Shown piece by piece: positions 15,956 through 24,499 of a stretch of 64,000 nucleotides of DNA. A program made the position numbers and the translations under genes. The DNA comes from DASSUW01 sp963835525 (GTDB lineage: Bacteria > Actinomycetota > Thermoleophilia > Solirubrobacterales > Solirubrobacteraceae). Under the pieces are notes generated by a model. The model was given only the letters and a program-made list of their open reading frames with translations, was not told the origin of the DNA and ran no database searches. Location of the stretch: assembly GCA_963835525.1 (NCBI GenBank), contig CAWIFM010000008.1, forward strand, positions 1,054,001 through 1,118,000, given 5' to 3'. Position 1 is the first letter of the stretch. Each line of letters opens with the position of its first letter.

Positions 15956-16921
15956 GTGAAGCGCGAACAGCTGCCTCCTCACAAGACCGCGACGTACGTC
16001 ATGAAGCGCTGGCAGGCGGTGTACGTCTCCGTCAACAAGGCAGCCTGCACGAGCCTGAAATGGCTGGTGGCGGAGCTCCAGGGCGAGGACCCCGAGCAGT
16101 TCCACCGCTCGCTCAGCCGCGAGGTCTCGCGGACGATGACCATCCACCGGCGCAGCCTGTGGCGCAAGACGCCGATGGCCAAGCGGATGTCCGACGAGCG
16201 GCTCGAGAAGATCTCGCCGGAGAACGGCTGGTTCATCTTCGCCGTCGTCCGCCACCCGACCGCCCGGCTGTTCTCGGCCTGGCAGTCGAAGCTGCTGCTG
16301 CGCGAGCCGTGGTGGGTCGATCAGTTCGGCGGAGAGGAGTGGTTCCCGCGCGTCCCCGAGCACGGCGGCGACATCGTCGACGAGTTCGTGCGCTTCGCGC
16401 GGCTCATCGCTCGCGACCCCGAGCAGACCATCATGCGCAACCGCCACTTCGCGCCCCAGGGGTGGATGCTGGCGGCCGACCGGATGCCGTACACGCGGAT
16501 CTACCGGACGAGCGAGATCGGCGAGCTCCTGGAGGACTTCGAGACGCACCTGCGGGCGCGCGGCTACGACGGCGGTCCGCTGCGTCTGCTGCGCGCGAAC
16601 GAGACGCCGCTCAAGCCGATCGCCTCGCTGTTCCCGCCCGATGTGCTCGACATCTCGCGGGCGCTCTACGCGGACGACTTCGAGCGCTTCGGCTACGACG
16701 ACGTCATGCCGGGCGGGCTGGACCCGTCCGATCGCTACGACGACGCGGTGCTGCCGGAGATCATCCGGCTGATCGAGCGCGCCGAGCGCATCAACGACCT
16801 CGCGCTGCGGGCTCGCGAGATCAAGGCGGCGATGGGCGCTGTCGACGGCGCGCAGCCGCTGCCGTCCTCGCCGGTGCGCCGCATCGCCTCCCGCGCCAAG
16901 CGCCGGCTCGTCAGCGACTGA
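15956..16921 (+). CDS. Sulfotransferase family 2 protein
   Basis: A 321-residue protein of the sulfotransferase-2 (carbohydrate sulfotransferase-like) family. The 5'-phosphosulfate-binding region is YVSVNKAACTSLKWLV near residue 23 and the 3'-phosphate-binding segment is FAVVRHPTARLFSAW near residue 96. Such enzymes move sulfate from PAPS to a sugar hydroxyl. Next to glycosyltransferases and an exporter, the acceptor is probably the surface polysaccharide (inference). The GTG start at 15956 is supported by the adjacent -10-like box and by homology beginning soon after. Its end overlaps the convergent second sulfotransferase by 11 bases. Confidence 0.82.
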   Translation: MKREQLPPHKTATYVMKRWQAVYVSVNKAACTSLKWLVAELQGEDPEQFHRSLSREVSRTMTIHRRSLWRKTPMAKRMSDERLEKISPENGWFIFAVVRHPTARLFSAWQSKLLLREPWWVDQFGGEEWFPRVPEHGGDIVDEFVRFARLIARDPEQTIMRNRHFAPQGWMLAADRMPYTRIYRTSEIGELLEDFETHLRARGYDGGPLRLLRANETPLKPIASLFPPDVLDISRALYADDFERFGYDDVMPGGLDPSDRYDDAVLPEIIRLIERAERINDLALRAREIKAAMGAVDGAQPLPSSPVRRIASRAKRRLVSD

Positions 16922-18008
16922 GCGCCCGGGCGCGCCGGACGGCGCGGCGGATCGGGCTGCGCAGGCGCTCCGGCAGCCGCGTCCAGACGGCCAGCGCCGC
17001 GCGCCGCGGCGCGCTCGGCTCCGGCGGGCGGGTGAGCTCGGCGAGCGCCTCGAGCGTGCGGATCCCGACTTTGCGCGGGTCGTAGAGGCGGTCGGCGACC
17101 GGCACCGAGCCGCGCGTGCGCAAGTCGAGGTGGCCGTGGCGCTCGATGCGCGCGTCGATGTCCGGGCCCGCCGCGATCAAGGAGCCCTCGCGGAGAGGGG
17201 CGAGGCCCGCCGGGTCATCGACGTCGTAGCCGAAGAACGCGCCGAGCTCACCGAGCCGCCGGCGCAGCACCGCTCGCTGCCCCTCGCTCATCGTCTTGGC
17301 CCACTTGGCGATCCGCGACGTGTCGATCGGGTCGTCGACGCGGCTGCGCCCCTCGACATTGAGCCTGCCGCCGCGGGCGCCCTGCACCGTGTGGTGCTCG
17401 AGCACGCCCTGCGACCACGGCTCCCCGAGCCAGTCGAGGAGCTCGCGCAGCAGCGCCTCCGGCCGCAGCACGAGATCCTCGTAGCGGACGATGGCGAAGC
17501 GCTCGCCGACCTGCGCCGCCTGGCGGGCGATCTCGCGGTTGTAGCGCGCGTAGTGGTACGCGGCCTGGCCGACCGAGTGGCCCCAGCGATTCATGTTCGA
17601 GCTGACGCAGGCGCCCGGGTGGCGGACGATCCCGATGAACACCGCCTCGGGGAACAGGCGCGCCATGTCGTCGATGTGCCACGTGTGGTACGGCGTCTTG
17701 TCGCCCCAGCGCTCCTTGCCCTGGCGCTCCACGTTGCGCATGAAGATGCGGTCGTAGAAGCGCGCAAGCTCCTCGTCGAACTCCTTCCGGCTCCAGCCCA
17801 TCCGCTTCGCCCAGTTGCGCCCGGACCACTTGTACGGGATGAACTGGTGCGCGTTGTACGCGCGCATGAAGCCGGTCTCGCGCGGGATCGCGATGTTGTC
17901 GTGGCTGTCCAGGATGAGCCGGAGCAGCGTCGACCCCGAGCCCATCGCTCCGATGATGAAGACCGGGCCGTGCACGGGGGCCGGCCGCAGCGGACCCGTG
18001 TCTGGCAC
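16911..18008 (-). CDS. Sulfotransferase (Sulfotransfer_3-type)
   Basis: A 365-residue PAPS-dependent sulfotransferase. The 5'-PSB loop is VFIIGAMGSGSTLLRLIL at about residue 15, TGFM and WGDKTPYH follow, and the 3'-phosphate site is IGIVRHPGACVSSNM. It belongs to a different subfamily from its convergent neighbour. The GTG start at 18008 has GGAGG five bases upstream; the longer frame continuing to 18965 is a shadow. The basic C-terminus (RLRSPIRRAVRRARALSR) may bind membrane lipid or an anionic polymer. A surface glycan is the likely acceptor. Confidence 0.82.
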   Translation of the reverse strand: MPDTGPLRPAPVHGPVFIIGAMGSGSTLLRLILDSHDNIAIPRETGFMRAYNAHQFIPYKWSGRNWAKRMGWSRKEFDEELARFYDRIFMRNVERQGKERWGDKTPYHTWHIDDMARLFPEAVFIGIVRHPGACVSSNMNRWGHSVGQAAYHYARYNREIARQAAQVGERFAIVRYEDLVLRPEALLRELLDWLGEPWSQGVLEHHTVQGARGGRLNVEGRSRVDDPIDTSRIAKWAKTMSEGQRAVLRRRLGELGAFFGYDVDDPAGLAPLREGSLIAAGPDIDARIERHGHLDLRTRGSVPVADRLYDPRKVGIRTLEALAELTRPPEPSAPRRAALAVWTRLPERLRSPIRRAVRRARALSR

Positions 18009-18067
18009 GGCACCCTCCTCGCTTGCCGAAACGATGCGGGCCGGGAGTCTAACGAGGGCGTCCTCAG

Positions 18068-18073
18068 TATCCT
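18068..18073 (+). promoter_or_regulatory. Candidate -10 box for the second GT4 gene
   Basis: TATCCT lies ten bases before the ATG at 18084 with no ribosome-binding site between them, the same leaderless layout as at 15940. Confidence 0.35.
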
Positions 18074-18083
18074 GCCGCCCGCC

Positions 18084-19337
18084 ATGGGGTCGATCGTCCT
18101 GTCCTTCAAGCGCCTGGTGATGCGCGTGCTGCGCTCCGTGCTGGTGCGCCTCGCGCGCGCACAGCCGCGCGACCGCGCGGGCGCCGACCGCCGCATCACG
18201 ATCATGCTGACCAGCGCCTGGGGCATGGGCGGCACGATCCGGGCGGCCCACAACATGGCCGGGTACCTGGCGGCGAACGGCTACGACGTCGAGCTGCTGA
18301 GCGTCATGCGGACCCGCGAGGAGCCGTTCTTCGGCTCGTTCCCGCCGGGCGTGAAGGTGCGCACCATCGACGACCGCCGGCCGGGCGCGGTGCCGGGTGC
18401 GCTGCGGCCCGTGCGCTGGCTGCTGCGCAAGCGGGGGAGCGCGATCTACCCGCACCACGACCACCGCGCGAGCAGCTGGAACCTGTGGGTCGACCTCCAG
18501 GCTGTCCTCGCGCTGCGGCGGCGGTCGGGCTTCCTGGTGACGACGCGCCCGGGGCTGAACGTCGTGGCCGCCGAGCTGCGGCCGCCGGGCGTGACCATCG
18601 TGGGCCTCGAGCAGATGAACCTCGGGCACCACGTCAAGCCGCTGCGGAAGCGCATGGCGAAGACCTATCCGCGGCTCGACGTGCTCGTCGTGCTCACCGA
18701 GCAGGACCGCGAGGCATACGACCGGATGCTGGACGGACGGCTGAGACTCGTCGTGATCCCGAACACCGTCCACGACGTGACGGGGCCGCGCGCCGACCTC
18801 GCCCGCCGTCGCGTGCTGGCCGCCGGCCGGTTCGAGTACCAGAAGGGCTACGACATGCTGATCGAGGCGTTCGCCGCGGTGCACGCCGAGCACCCCGACT
18901 GGCAGCTGCGGATCTGCGGCGACGGCAAGCTGCGCAAGCAGTTCGAGCAGGCCGTGGCCGACCACGAGCTCAACGGCTCCGTCGACCTCCCCGGCCCGAG
19001 CGACAAGCTGCCGGCCGAGATGGAGGAGGCCTCGATCTACGCCCTCAGCTCGCGCTTCGAGGGCTTCCCCCTGGTGCTGCTGGAGGCCATGGGGAAGGGG
19101 ATGGGCGTCGTCGCGTTCGACTGCCCGACCGGCCCGCGCGACATCATCGACAACCGCCGGAACGGCATCATCGTGCCGCCCAAGGACCCCGCCGCCTTCG
19201 CCGCCGGCCTGACCGCCCTGATCGAGGACGAGGAGCTCCGGCGACGCTGCGGCGCGGCCGCCGCCGAGACGGCTCAGGAGTACACGATCGAGGCGATCGG
19301 GCCGCGCTGGGAGGCGCTGTTCCGGGAGCTGGCGTGA
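18084..19337 (+). CDS. Family 4 glycosyltransferase
   Basis: A 417-residue GT-B enzyme with MLTSAWGMGGTIRAAHNMAG in the N-terminal domain, and VLAAGRFEYQKGYDMLIEAF and SSRFEGFPLVLLEAMGKGMG in the donor domain. It is a clear paralogue of the minus-strand GT4 at 14651-15874 (shared AWGMGGTIR, FDCPTGPRDII versus FDCPHGPADII, and GPRWEALF versus GPRWDALL). The ATG at 18084 is chosen over the open frame that extends to 17130, because homology starts about 40 residues in and a -10-like box precedes it. It overlaps the next gene (GTGA). Confidence 0.9.
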   Translation: MGSIVLSFKRLVMRVLRSVLVRLARAQPRDRAGADRRITIMLTSAWGMGGTIRAAHNMAGYLAANGYDVELLSVMRTREEPFFGSFPPGVKVRTIDDRRPGAVPGALRPVRWLLRKRGSAIYPHHDHRASSWNLWVDLQAVLALRRRSGFLVTTRPGLNVVAAELRPPGVTIVGLEQMNLGHHVKPLRKRMAKTYPRLDVLVVLTEQDREAYDRMLDGRLRLVVIPNTVHDVTGPRADLARRRVLAAGRFEYQKGYDMLIEAFAAVHAEHPDWQLRICGDGKLRKQFEQAVADHELNGSVDLPGPSDKLPAEMEEASIYALSSRFEGFPLVLLEAMGKGMGVVAFDCPTGPRDIIDNRRNGIIVPPKDPAAFAAGLTALIEDEELRRRCGAAAAETAQEYTIEAIGPRWEALFRELA

Positions 19338-20044
19338 TCGGAGAGGCGCAGCTGCGCGAGTGGAGCGGCGCGTCGCCCTCGCGCGCGGAGCTGTGGACGC
19401 GGTTCGTCGGCGAGAGCGGGGCCGCCACGGTGGCCGAGATCGGCGTCTACCGAGGGCAGTTCGCGGAGAAGCTGCTCGACGACTGTCCGGGCATCTCGAC
19501 CTACTACATGATCGACCCGTGGCGGAACCTGGCCGACTGGAACAAGCCGGCCAACAAGTCCGACGACGTCTTCCGGAAGTTCTTCGACGAGTCGATGGAG
19601 CGGACCGCCGCGCACGAGGGCAAGCGCGTGGTGCTGCGCGGCACGACCACCGAGGTGATCGACCAGATCCCCGACGGCTCGCTCGACTTCGCCTACGTCG
19701 ACGGCGACCACACGCTGCGCGGCATCACCGTCGACCTGATCAAGGTCTTCCCCAAGGTGCGCGAGGGCGGCTGGATCGGCGGCGACGACTTCAGCCCTTC
19801 GATCTGGCAGCACAGCGAGGAGTACGAGCCGACGCTGGTGTTCCCGCTGGCCGTGCACTTCGCCGAGGCGATGGACGCGCGGATCTACGGGCTCCCCCAC
19901 AAGCAGTTCCTGATCGAGAAGGCCGCTGAGAGCGGTCATGCGTTCGTGGACCTGACCGGGCGGTACGGTGACCTCGAGCTCAAGCGCCAGCTCGACCGCC
20001 GTCAGCCGGCGCAAGGGCTTCTGTCGAAGCTGCGCAACCGCTGA
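19334..20044 (+). CDS. Class I SAM-dependent methyltransferase
   Basis: A 236-residue Rossmann-fold methyltransferase of the Methyltransf_24 type. The glycine-rich SAM loop is VAEIGVYRGQFAEKLL, the acidic residue after beta-2 is in YYMIDPW, and DFAYVDGDHTLRGITVDL is the motif IV/V region. The GTG start overlaps the stop of the GT4 gene, so it is co-translated and probably methylates the same glycan or its precursor. Substrate is not predictable. It is followed after 23 bases by the secreted nuclease-like gene. Confidence 0.82.
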   Translation: MIGEAQLREWSGASPSRAELWTRFVGESGAATVAEIGVYRGQFAEKLLDDCPGISTYYMIDPWRNLADWNKPANKSDDVFRKFFDESMERTAAHEGKRVVLRGTTTEVIDQIPDGSLDFAYVDGDHTLRGITVDLIKVFPKVREGGWIGGDDFSPSIWQHSEEYEPTLVFPLAVHFAEAMDARIYGLPHKQFLIEKAAESGHAFVDLTGRYGDLELKRQLDRRQPAQGLLSKLRNR

Positions 20045-20067
20045 CGCCGCAGCGTGTTCGGTTCAAC

Positions 20068-21348
20068 GTGCCCCGCGTTCTCGCCTGCCTGACCTTTCTC
20101 GTCGTCGCCCTCGCGGCGGCGCCGGCCGCCGAGGCCCGCGTCGGCTCGTGCCTGGCGCCGGGCTCCAAGCTCCAGTGCACGGTCTGGACCGGCAAGGTCA
20201 CGTACATCGGCGACGGCGACACGATCTACGTCGACGTCGACGGCGACCGCTCTAGCCGGCGGCTGCACGTCCGCATGACCGGCCTCAACGCGACGGAGCA
20301 GACGGTCTACAGCAGCGTCGCGAGCCGCCGGCGCGGGGAGTGCCACGCGCTCGAGGCCACGGCGCGGCTCGAGCAGCTGATCCGGGCCAGCCGCTGGCGG
20401 GTCCGGCTGGCGGCCCTGGATCCGGCCAGCCACTCGGGCGTGCGCCCGCGGCGGGCCGTGGCGGTCCGCATCGGCGGGCGCTGGCGCGACGTCGCCACCA
20501 TCCTGCTCGCCGAGGGCCACGCGCTGTTCCTGCCGAACCGCACCGAGTGGGCGTGGAACGCCGGGTACAGCACGATCGCCGAGCAGGCCTCCGCCACCGG
20601 GGCCGGCCTCTGGAACCCGACCTACTGCGGGCTCGGCCCCAGCGACGCCTCGCCGCTGCGCGTGATCGTCGACCCGGACGCGCCCGGCGCCGACGAGGAC
20701 AACCTCAACGGCGAGTGGATGCGCGTCCGCAACCTGGACACCGTCAACGAGGTCCATCTCGGCGGCTGGTGGCTGCGCGACTCGGCCGTCAACCGCTACG
20801 TGTTCCCGGACTGGGTGACGCTGCCGCCCGGCGACTCGCTCACGGTCTACGTCGGCAAGGGCACCGACACGTGGACGGAGTTCTTCTGGAAGCGCAAGTC
20901 GCCGGCCTTCGAGAACGCGAACGGCGGCGAGCGCGCGATGGGCGACGGCGCCTACCTGTTCGACCCGCAGGGAGACCTGCGGGCGTCCATGACCTACCCC
21001 TGCCGCCTCACCTGCACCGACCCCTACCAGGGCGCCGTCGAGGTGACCGCCAGGCCGCGCGGGCGCGAGGTCGTGACCGTGCGCAACACGGCGGCGTTCG
21101 CGATCGACCTCGACGGCTACCGGCTCCACAGCCCGCCCTACGGCTACGCGTTCCCACGCGAGTCGGTCCTCCAGCCGGGCGAGGAGATGACGATCGAGAC
21201 GCGCGGCGACCCGCTCGAGGACTCCTCGCTCGAGAAGCACTGGGGCCTGCCGAAGTCGATCCTCAACGACAGCGGCGACAAGATCCGCGTGACGAGCTTC
21301 CGGGGCGTCGTCCTCGACTGCTTCGCGTACGGCGCCGGCGCCTGCTGA
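20068..21348 (+). CDS. Secreted thermonuclease-like protein with lamin-tail domains
   Basis: A 426-residue exported protein. The signal peptide is residues 1-23 (LACLTFLVVALAAAPAAEA). An SNase/TNase-like fold follows at about 40-185, with YIGDGDTIYVDVDGD and MTGLNATEQT as the active-site strands. Two lamin-tail (LTD)-like beta-sandwich repeats occupy about 195-310 and 320-426 (MRVRNLDTVNEVHLGGWWLR; TVRNTAAFAIDLDGYRLH). In staphylococcal nuclease two arginines and a glutamate are catalytic; the Glu of NATE is present, the arginines are less clear. Extracellular DNA processing or binding is the plausible role. The GTG at 20068 directly precedes the signal sequence. Its stop abuts the convergent lipoprotein gene. 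Confidence 0.78.
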   Translation: MPRVLACLTFLVVALAAAPAAEARVGSCLAPGSKLQCTVWTGKVTYIGDGDTIYVDVDGDRSSRRLHVRMTGLNATEQTVYSSVASRRRGECHALEATARLEQLIRASRWRVRLAALDPASHSGVRPRRAVAVRIGGRWRDVATILLAEGHALFLPNRTEWAWNAGYSTIAEQASATGAGLWNPTYCGLGPSDASPLRVIVDPDAPGADEDNLNGEWMRVRNLDTVNEVHLGGWWLRDSAVNRYVFPDWVTLPPGDSLTVYVGKGTDTWTEFFWKRKSPAFENANGGERAMGDGAYLFDPQGDLRASMTYPCRLTCTDPYQGAVEVTARPRGREVVTVRNTAAFAIDLDGYRLHSPPYGYAFPRESVLQPGEEMTIETRGDPLEDSSLEKHWGLPKSILNDSGDKIRVTSFRGVVLDCFAYGAGAC

Positions 21349-22320
21349 TCAGTCCGCGATCAGCTCGTTCAGGTCCGGCTCGGACTCGATCAGCCCGTAC
21401 TCGAGGCTGAGCTGCGAGAGCAGCTCGACCGTGTCGAGCGTGATGTCCTGCCGCCACTGCGGCAGCTTGATGTTGGCGGCCGCCTCGGGCGGGATCTGCG
21501 TGTACTCGGTGAGGATGTCGCGCACCGCGTCGGGGTTGCTCTGGGCGAAGTCGAGCGACTTCTGCATCGCGGTGACGAAGCTCTTCACGACGTCCGGGTT
21601 CTCCTCGGCGTACTGCTTGGAGGTGAAGTAGGTCGCCACCGTCAGGTCGGGCGCGGTGTTGACGTAGAACGGGTCGATCCCCTTCGCCTTGCCGGCCTTG
21701 CCCTGGCTGACGAACGGCTCGACGACGCAGGCGCCGTCGACGCGCTCGGCCTCGAGCGCCGCGTTCATGTCCGGGAACGGCACCTCGGTGAACTTGAGCG
21801 TGCTGTCGTCGACGCCCATGTCGGACAGCGACTTGCGGATCGTGACCTCGCAGATGTTCTTGAGCGTGTTGACGGCGATCGTCTTGCCCTCGAGGTCCTT
21901 CGGCTCCTTGATCGGGCCGTCCTTGAGCACGAGCAGGTCGGCCCACGCCTCCTCCTCGGTCTTGCCGCCCAGCACGCCCTGGCTGATGATCGTGACCGGC
22001 AGGTCCTTCGATGCCGCGATCAGCAGCGAGACGGTGTTCGAGAAGCCGATCTGGAAGTCGCCGCTGAGCACGGCCGGCGTGATCGCCGCGCCGCCCTCGG
22101 CGAGCTGCGGCTCGACCTTGAGGTTCTCCTCCTCGAAGAAGCCCTGCTTGATGCCCAGGTAGAGCGGCGCCACGTCGGCGATCGGGATGACTCCGACCCG
22201 CAGCGTGGTCTGCTCGGCCTGCCCGCCTCCACCTCCGCCGGACTCCTCTTCGTCGTCGCCGCACCCTCCGGCCACGAGCGCAGCCGCGATCCCCAGCGCA
22301 ACCAGCCAACCCCGTCGCAT
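21349..22320 (-). CDS. ABC transporter substrate-binding lipoprotein (NitT/TauT/SsuA-like)
   Basis: A 323-residue lipoprotein. The signal peptide ends in the lipobox VAGGC (Cys about residue 20), followed by an acidic/glycine linker and an NMT1/SsuA-like periplasmic-binding fold (LRVGVIPIADVAPLYLGIKQGFF; VNTLKNICEVTIRKSLSDMGV). It is downstream of the pca operon on the same strand, with GAGGAGGAG before the ATG. No permease or ATPase is adjacent, but a matching NitT/TauT-type set lies at 35263-37495. An aromatic or related carboxylate is the likely ligand (inference). Confidence 0.85.
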   Translation of the reverse strand: MRRGWLVALGIAAALVAGGCGDDEEESGGGGGGQAEQTTLRVGVIPIADVAPLYLGIKQGFFEEENLKVEPQLAEGGAAITPAVLSGDFQIGFSNTVSLLIAASKDLPVTIISQGVLGGKTEEEAWADLLVLKDGPIKEPKDLEGKTIAVNTLKNICEVTIRKSLSDMGVDDSTLKFTEVPFPDMNAALEAERVDGACVVEPFVSQGKAGKAKGIDPFYVNTAPDLTVATYFTSKQYAEENPDVVKSFVTAMQKSLDFAQSNPDAVRDILTEYTQIPPEAAANIKLPQWRQDITLDTVELLSQLSLEYGLIESEPDLNELIAD

Positions 22321-22361
22321 CGCTCCTCCTCGTCAGACGACGCGGGGGACAATACAACAGA

Positions 22362-23459
22362 CTATTTGGTCTCTTCGCCGATGACGCGTTGTGCGATGGC
22401 GAAGGCGGAGTTCGCGGCCGGGACGCCGCAGTAGATCGCCGTCTGGAGCAGGACCTCCTTGATCTCGTCCGGGCTGAGCCCGTTGCGCAGCGCGGCGCGC
22501 GTGTGCATGGCCAGCTCGTTCTCGTGCCCGCCGGCGACCAGCGCGGTGAGCGTGATCGCGCTGCGCGTGCGCCGGTCGAGGCCCGGCCGGGTCCAGATCT
22601 CGCCCCACGCGTAGCGCGTGATGAGGTCTTGGAAGTCGGCCGTGAAGTCCGTGGTGCGCTCGATCGCGGCGTCGACGTGCGCGTCGCCGAGCACCTCGCG
22701 GCGAGTGCGCATCCCGTCGTCCAGGAAGGCGCGCAGCAGCCGGTTGAACTGGTCGGCCTGCTCGACGACGGCCAGATGCCGTGCCCGCTCGATCACGTGC
22801 AGTCGCGCGCCCGGGATCTCCTCGGCGATCGCCGCGAGCTCCTCCGGCGGGGACGCGGGATCGCCGTCGCCCGCGACGGCCAGCACCGGTATGCGGATGT
22901 CGCCGAGCCGCCCGCGCAGGTCGTGGCCGCCGATCGCCTCGGCGCAGGAGGCGTAGCCCTCGGCCGGCGTCGAGAGCAGGTTCGCGCGCAGTCGCTCGCG
23001 CATCGCGGCGGGCGCCTCCGGCGTCAGCCAGCGCTCGAGGGCGGCGTCGGCGACCGCCTCGACGCCCTCGGCGCGCACCGTCGCCGCCCGCTCCGCCCAC
23101 GTCTCCGGCGGGCCGAAGTGCCGCGACGTGCAGCAGAGCGCGAGGCGCTCGATCCGCTCGGGAGCGCGCAGCGCCAGCGTCATGGCGACGGCGCCGCCGA
23201 GCGACAGCCCGACGAAGGTGACGCTCTCGATGGCGAGCTCGTCGAGCAGCGCCAGCACGTCGCCGGCGAGGTCGTCCACGGAGTAGGGACCGGACGGCGC
23301 CGGCGAGTCGCCGTGGCCGCGGTGGTCGTAGCGCAGCACGCGGAACTCGTCCGTGAAGGCCTCCGCCTGCGCGTCCCACATCTCGAGCGTGGTGCCGAGC
23401 GAGCTCGCGAACATCACGACGGGGGCGAGCACGGGGCCTTCGAGCACGTAGTTGGTCAT
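22362..23459 (-). CDS. pcaDC: Fused 3-oxoadipate enol-lactonase / 4-carboxymuconolactone decarboxylase
   Basis: A 365-residue bifunctional enzyme. The N-terminal alpha/beta-hydrolase (about 1-245) has the nucleophile elbow GLSLGG, an Asp in AGDGDPASPPEEL and a His in RARHLAVVEQ. The C-terminal CMD domain (about 250-365) has GGHENELAMHTRAALRNG, the decarboxylase signature. PcaC decarboxylates gamma-carboxymuconolactone and PcaD hydrolyses the enol-lactone to beta-ketoadipate. The fusion is common in actinobacteria (PcaL). The ATG at 23459 overlaps the pcaB stop. Confidence 0.92.
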   Translation of the reverse strand: MTNYVLEGPVLAPVVMFASSLGTTLEMWDAQAEAFTDEFRVLRYDHRGHGDSPAPSGPYSVDDLAGDVLALLDELAIESVTFVGLSLGGAVAMTLALRAPERIERLALCCTSRHFGPPETWAERAATVRAEGVEAVADAALERWLTPEAPAAMRERLRANLLSTPAEGYASCAEAIGGHDLRGRLGDIRIPVLAVAGDGDPASPPEELAAIAEEIPGARLHVIERARHLAVVEQADQFNRLLRAFLDDGMRTRREVLGDAHVDAAIERTTDFTADFQDLITRYAWGEIWTRPGLDRRTRSAITLTALVAGGHENELAMHTRAALRNGLSPDEIKEVLLQTAIYCGVPAANSAFAIAQRVIGEETK

Positions 23460-24499
23460 TCCAGCTCCAGGGCGCGGTCGATCAGCTCGTCGACGAGTGC
23501 CTGGTCGACCTCGCCTTCGACGGGGTGGGGGTGGACGGTGAGACCGTCGAGCGCCTCGCGCAGCGACCAGGCGGCGCCCCCGGTGCAGGCGAGCGCGGTG
23601 CTCAGCGCGCTCCACTCGCTCTGCCAGGCGCCGGCCGCGCGCTCGTGCTCGCCCGCCATCGCCTCGAGCAGCACGCCGACCGCGCCGCGCACCGACCGCG
23701 CGGCGGCCCGCGCGCGGATGGCGCCGACCGGGTTCTGCTTGTGCGGCATCGACGACGATCCTCCGCGGCCGCCTTCGCTCGACTCCGCGGCCTCGCCGGC
23801 CTCGGCCATCAGCACGATGTCGAGCGCGACCTTCTCGCACGCCCCGGCGGCGATGGCCAGCGCCGCGCCGAGGCCGGCGACGCGGGTCCGGTCGCTGTGC
23901 CACGCCAGCCGCGGCTCGCCGAGCTCGAGCCGCTCGGCGAACCGGGCGATCAGGCGCGGAGACTGCACGCCGACGGGCCCGCCGAGCTGGACCGCGAGCT
24001 CCGCGTGCCGCAGGCGCTCGCGCGCCGAGGCGACGCCGTCCAGCCAGCCCGCGGCCTTGAGCCCGAAGGTGATCGGCTGCGCCGGCTGCATCAAAGTGCG
24101 CCCGGCCATGACCGTGGCGCGGTGCTCGGCGGCGAGCCGGGCGCAGGCGGCGACGACGCCGTCCAGCTCGGCCAGGATCAGCGCGCGCGCCCGGCGGGCG
24201 ACGAGCATGGCCGCCGTGTCGAGGATGTCCTGGCTGGTCGCGCCGTGGTGCGCCTCGGGCGCCCGCTCGCGCAGCGCGGCGGCGAGCGGGACGACCGGGT
24301 TGGCCGCCTCGCGTCCGCCGATCTCATAGGAGCCGCGGCAAGCCTCGGCGACGGCCTCGGCGGCCTCGCGCGAGATCACGCCCTCGTCGGCCTGCGCGGC
24401 GGCCAGGGCGGCCTCGGCCTCGAGCATGGCGGCGAGCCACGACTCGTCGCTGACGGCCGCAGCGACGTCGTCGGGCACGAAGATCGAGTCAAACGTCAA
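23456..24499 (-). CDS. pcaB: 3-Carboxy-cis,cis-muconate cycloisomerase
   Basis: About 347 residues of the fumarase/aspartase superfamily. The signature GGSSSMPHKQNPVGAI is near the middle and TSQDILDTAAMLVARRA carries the conserved TSQD. It cyclises 3-carboxymuconate to 4-carboxymuconolactone. It is shorter than most PcaB proteins (about 450 residues), ending soon after the central helices, as in many high-GC actinobacteria. The TTG at 24499 is chosen because homology starts there (LTFDSIFVPDD), with an 11-bp overlap into pcaG; no clear Shine-Dalgarno sequence is visible. Confidence 0.88.
   Translation of the reverse strand: MTFDSIFVPDDVAAAVSDESWLAAMLEAEAALAAAQADEGVISREAAEAVAEACRGSYEIGGREAANPVVPLAAALRERAPEAHHGATSQDILDTAAMLVARRARALILAELDGVVAACARLAAEHRATVMAGRTLMQPAQPITFGLKAAGWLDGVASARERLRHAELAVQLGGPVGVQSPRLIARFAERLELGEPRLAWHSDRTRVAGLGAALAIAAGACEKVALDIVLMAEAGEAAESSEGGRGGSSSMPHKQNPVGAIRARAAARSVRGAVGVLLEAMAGEHERAAGAWQSEWSALSTALACTGGAAWSLREALDGLTVHPHPVEGEVDQALVDELIDRALELE

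Noticed and set aside
17130..18083. Long open frame upstream of the second GT4 gene on the plus strand
   Set aside because: It is antisense to the sulfotransferase at 16911-18008, whose motifs are clear. The frame is open because of GC-rich codon structure.
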